Assembly: GCA_002469915.1 (NCBI GenBank)
Contig: DKOG01000068.1
Coordinates: 1-7,035 of the forward strand
Direction of reading: 5' to 3'
Origin: Bacteroidetes bacterium UBA7368
GTDB lineage: Bacteria > Bacteroidota > Rhodothermia > Rhodothermales > UBA10348
DNA: 7,035 nt
The notes below the pieces were generated by a model. The model made no database searches. It was not told the origin of the DNA and saw only the letters and a program-made list of their open reading frames with translations. Position 1 is the stretch's first letter, and each line of letters starts with the position of its first letter. Below are positions 5,386 to 7,035 of the stretch, piece by piece. A program made the position numbers and the translations under genes.

Positions 5386-6308
5386 TGGCTTCACGACCAT
5401 TCATTCCCATAATTGCTGGCCCCACGGCTGTAGGTAAAACCGAGACAAGTCTACGGGTTGCTGAAGCGTTGAATGCTGAAATTATATCAGCAGATAGTCG
5501 GCAAGTGTATCGGGAGTTTTCCATTGGAACGGCTAGTCCGACCAAAGAAGATTGCGCCCGTGTTAACCACCATTTCGTTCGCGAGATAAACATTGGAGAT
5601 TCTTTTTCCGCTGGCATCTTTGCAGCTCAGGTCGCAAGCCGCATTCTCGATATTCAGTCCCGTAAGAAGTCCATTCTTGTGTCAGGTGGTTCCACTCTCT
5701 ATGTCTACGCACTGACCCATGGATTAGCTGATATACCAGCCGTAGATCCGCAGATTCGGGAAACCCTAAATGTGCGCCTTCAGCATGAAGGCGCACAGGT
5801 TCTATTTTCAGAATTAGACCAAGCTGATCCTACTTTTGCTGCTACGCTCGATCCATCAAAGAGTCAGCGAATTGTGAGAGGGCTGGAAGTGTTTATAGGG
5901 ACGGGGAAACCCCTCTCCTATTTTCACACCTCTTCTCCCCTATCTGGTGTGCCTACACGTCTTTTTGTGCTCTACAGGCCACGCGAAGTGCTGTACGAAC
6001 GCATAAATGCGCGGGTAGATCAAATGATGAGGGATGGTCTTGTAGAGGAAGTGAGGACGATACTAGAAGGTAATCCCGATTTAACAGATAACGCCTTTCG
6101 CACCATCGGGTATCAGGAGCTGATTCCAGCCATTCGGGGAGAATACAGCGAGGATCGGGCTATTGAGCTGATTAAGAGAAACTCCAGGCGCTACGCTAAA
6201 CGGCAATTGACATGGTATAAGCGATACGATGAGGCCATTTGGATTAATGTAGACGAATCTAATTCGTACGATGAAATCCTTTCCGGGATCGGAGATGAGA
6301 ACCTATAG
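5385..6308 (+). CDS. miaA: tRNA dimethylallyltransferase MiaA
   Basis: MiaA transfers the dimethylallyl group of DMAPP to N6 of A37 in tRNAs reading codons that start with U, the first step towards ms2i6A, and so supports accurate decoding. The 307-residue length is typical. Motifs in order: P-loop-like GPTAVGKTET (12-21) for the diphosphate, ADSRQVYREFSIGTA (36-50) holding the catalytic aspartate D37 and the DSxQVY signature, SGGSTLYVYAL (100-110; usually GGTGLY), QRIVRGLEV (161-169), RTIGYQEL (239-246), and the C-terminal RRYAKRQLTWYKR (268-280). The start is GTG at 5385, overlapping the recombinase TAG as TAGTG, which implies translational coupling. MASRPFIPIIAGPTAVGKT gives the normal N-terminus, so the start is well placed. 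The 3' end overlaps the convergent kinase gene by 6 bp. The coding sequence contains a strong hairpin at 5771-5797. Confidence 0.96.
   Translation: MASRPFIPIIAGPTAVGKTETSLRVAEALNAEIISADSRQVYREFSIGTASPTKEDCARVNHHFVREINIGDSFSAGIFAAQVASRILDIQSRKKSILVSGGSTLYVYALTHGLADIPAVDPQIRETLNVRLQHEGAQVLFSELDQADPTFAATLDPSKSQRIVRGLEVFIGTGKPLSYFHTSSPLSGVPTRLFVLYRPREVLYERINARVDQMMRDGLVEEVRTILEGNPDLTDNAFRTIGYQELIPAIRGEYSEDRAIELIKRNSRRYAKRQLTWYKRYDEAIWINVDESNSYDEILSGIGDENL
5771..5797. repeat. Perfect 12-bp-stem hairpin within miaA
   Basis: TGTGCGCCTTCA (5771-5782) and TGAAGGCGCACA (5786-5797) are perfect complements around a 3-base GCA loop. The G+C-rich stem is much stronger than any other hairpin I found here. 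It falls in codons for about residues 129-138, between the P-loop core and the insertion region of MiaA. A T-run does not follow directly (GGTTCTATTTTC comes next), so it is not a standard terminator. Chance expectation for a perfect 12-bp stem with a given loop length in 7 kb is about 4 in 10,000. Confidence 0.7.
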
Positions 6309-6311
6309 GTT
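6300..6311. repeat. 12-bp palindrome shared by the convergent ends of miaA and the kinase gene
   Basis: AACCTATAGGTT is a perfect palindrome, so both strands read AAC CTA TAG. MiaA on the plus strand and the RsbW-type kinase on the minus strand therefore both end in Asn-Leu-stop using the same bases; their reading frames overlap by 6 bp. No space is left for a terminator between them, so transcripts must run into each other's 3' ends. Confidence 0.85.
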
Positions 6312-6698
6312 AAACAGAACACCGACTCGGCGTCCTTCCTTTTCATAAAGCACTTTGTCGGCGAGTTTTTCAATCAGGAATATGCCCCTGCCGCCGTCGT
6401 CAAATAGGTGTTCTTCAGAAAGCGGATTTGAGACGGATTCGCGCACAAAACCTGAGCCCTGATCCTCAACCCACAATTCCACCGTTGTATCCTTTTTGTG
6501 GAATTCAATGAAGACCTTCTTCGACTCGACTAATTCGTTTCCGTGCTCAATTGCGTTGGTCACCATTTCACTAGCTAGAAGTACGCCCGTGTACACCTTC
6601 TCATCATCGGTAAAACACTGACCAAAAAAGGCCTCCGCTTCATCCACAATTCCTTCCAATTCGTCGAAAGAGCTGGATATTTCAATCGTTTTGATCAT
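6303..6698 (-). CDS. RsbW/SpoIIAB-type anti-sigma factor serine kinase (HATPase_c_2)
   Basis: The 131-residue product is a single GHKL ATPase domain of the RsbW/SpoIIAB type, which usually phosphorylates an anti-sigma-factor antagonist (STAS protein) and binds a sigma factor or other partner in a switch. The Bergerat-fold motifs are present: N-box LLASEMVTNAIEHGN (40-54) with E44 and N48, G1 box WVEDQGSGF (76-84) with D79 for adenine, and G2 box DGGRGIFLIEKLAD (101-114). The ending GRRVGVLFNL closes the final strand. Length is normal (about 130-160). There is no membrane segment; it is cytosolic. No antagonist or sigma gene is next to it in this window, so its partner is unknown. It converges with miaA and lies 90 bp downstream of a glycosyltransferase-like gene on the same strand. 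No Shine-Dalgarno is visible before its ATG. Confidence 0.9.
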   Translation of the reverse strand: MIKTIEISSSFDELEGIVDEAEAFFGQCFTDDEKVYTGVLLASEMVTNAIEHGNELVESKKVFIEFHKKDTTVELWVEDQGSGFVRESVSNPLSEEHLFDDGGRGIFLIEKLADKVLYEKEGRRVGVLFNL

Positions 6699-6788
6699 GG
6701 AGAGTGATGAGTTGTTGATCTGGGTGCGGACGAGAGTGCTATGTGCCAGAACGCTGAAACTACGAAATAAATGACGCCAGCTGAAGCG
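6699..6788. promoter_or_regulatory. Intergenic region upstream of the RsbW-type kinase gene
   Basis: These 90 bp lie between the end of the glycosyltransferase-like gene and the ATG at 6698, both on the minus strand. I see no clear hairpin with a T-run, and only short separated repeats (AACGCT at 6750-6755 against AGCGTT at 6785-6790). A promoter may be here, but no convincing box could be assigned; read-through from the upstream gene is equally possible. Confidence 0.3.
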
Positions 6789-7035
6789 TTATCCAGATAT
6801 CTTATCGAAAATATTTGAGAGTATTCTAACCTGTTTCCGACGATTATAAACCTGAATGTTTTCGCGGCTTCCCTCCGGTAATGTACCCGCTTGCCAGAGC
6901 CCCACTATAGATTCTAGCTCATCTGCAATGTGTTCAGCTTCGTCCGGCGGGCAAGTGAAGGCAGCTCCGTAGCTCGATAATGCATTTTTGGCTTCGCCAT
7001 CCGGAACGAGAGCAAGAATGGGTTTAAGAGATCCC
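6789..7035 (-). CDS. C-terminal end of a probable GT4/group 1 glycosyltransferase (cut by window edge)
   Basis: The minus strand from 7034 reads 81 codons to a TAA at 6791-6789; the N-terminal part is outside the window. The peptide contains SLKPILALVPDGEAKNALSS, then YGAAFTCPPDEAEHIADELE, and ends with ENIQVYNRRKQVRILSNIFD. This follows the nucleotide-sugar-binding C-terminal domain of many GT4-like glycosyltransferases: '(S)GKPiLAlVP.gg.a..ll...gaG..vpPdD.e.iAe.l' and a last helix with 'y.R..l...L..ild.i'. Such enzymes build surface polysaccharides or glycolipids. The acceptor and sugar cannot be told from the fragment. It may be the upstream neighbour in the same transcription unit as the RsbW-type gene, 90 bp away. 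The family call rests on a pattern match over only 81 residues, so it is moderately sure. Confidence 0.65.
   Translation of the reverse strand, partial: GSLKPILALVPDGEAKNALSSYGAAFTCPPDEAEHIADELESIVGLWQAGTLPEGSRENIQVYNRRKQVRILSNIFDKISG

Noticed and set aside
5303..5617. Minus-strand open frame of 104 codons across the recombinase-miaA junction
   Set aside because: It lies antisense to the highly conserved P-loop region of miaA and shows no recognisable motif.
6750..6790. AACGCT / AGCGTT inverted repeat upstream of the kinase gene
   Set aside because: The arms are only 6 bp with a 29-base loop, well within chance expectation.

Overview
The window is a compact stretch of bacterial chromosome of middling base composition. 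It holds eleven genes, two of them cut by the window edges, with short gaps and mostly weak or absent Shine-Dalgarno sequences. That, plus the mix of families (Lrp/AsnC regulator, RIC-type hemerythrin remnant, thioredoxin-fold protein, sarcosine-oxidase-like flavoenzyme, TerB-like repeats, DinB-fold protein, FxsA, Xer-type recombinase, MiaA, RsbW-type kinase), is compatible with the Bacteroidota/Balneolota/Rhodothermota neighbourhood. The assignment is an inference from gene style and could be wrong.

Left part (1-3304): an Lrp/AsnC-type regulator runs off the left edge on the minus strand. Divergent from it is a rightward series: a 76-residue protein matching only the C-terminal half of the iron-sulfur repair hemerythrin RIC/YtfE/ScdA, a thioredoxin-fold protein with a one-cysteine active site, an FAD-dependent amine/amino-acid oxidase-like enzyme (8 bp downstream, likely the same transcript), and a protein made of two gapless 136-residue TerB-like repeats. 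The first three suggest redox or nitrosative-stress chemistry, but no pathway is proven.

Middle (3305-4428): a minus-strand pair, fxsA followed 11 bp later by a DinB-fold putative metal-dependent protein, converges on the TerB gene. The 128 bp between fxsA and the divergent recombinase gene hold a short hairpin and a 28-bp near-perfect palindrome with the 11-6-11 layout of a Xer recombination (dif-like) site. It lies just upstream of the recombinase gene and overlaps a possible promoter. This is the most interesting signal in the window.

Right part (4429-7035): the tyrosine recombinase gene overlaps miaA (tRNA dimethylallyltransferase) by one base (TAGTG), implying coupled expression. miaA carries a perfect 12-bp-stem hairpin inside its coding sequence. 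It ends tail-to-tail with an RsbW/SpoIIAB-type serine kinase gene, the two stop codons sharing a 12-bp palindrome. Further right, on the minus strand, is the C-terminal end of a probable glycosyltransferase. I found no CRISPR array, rRNA, tRNA gene, insertion sequence or convincing intrinsic terminator. No stretch longer than about 130 bp lacks a gene.
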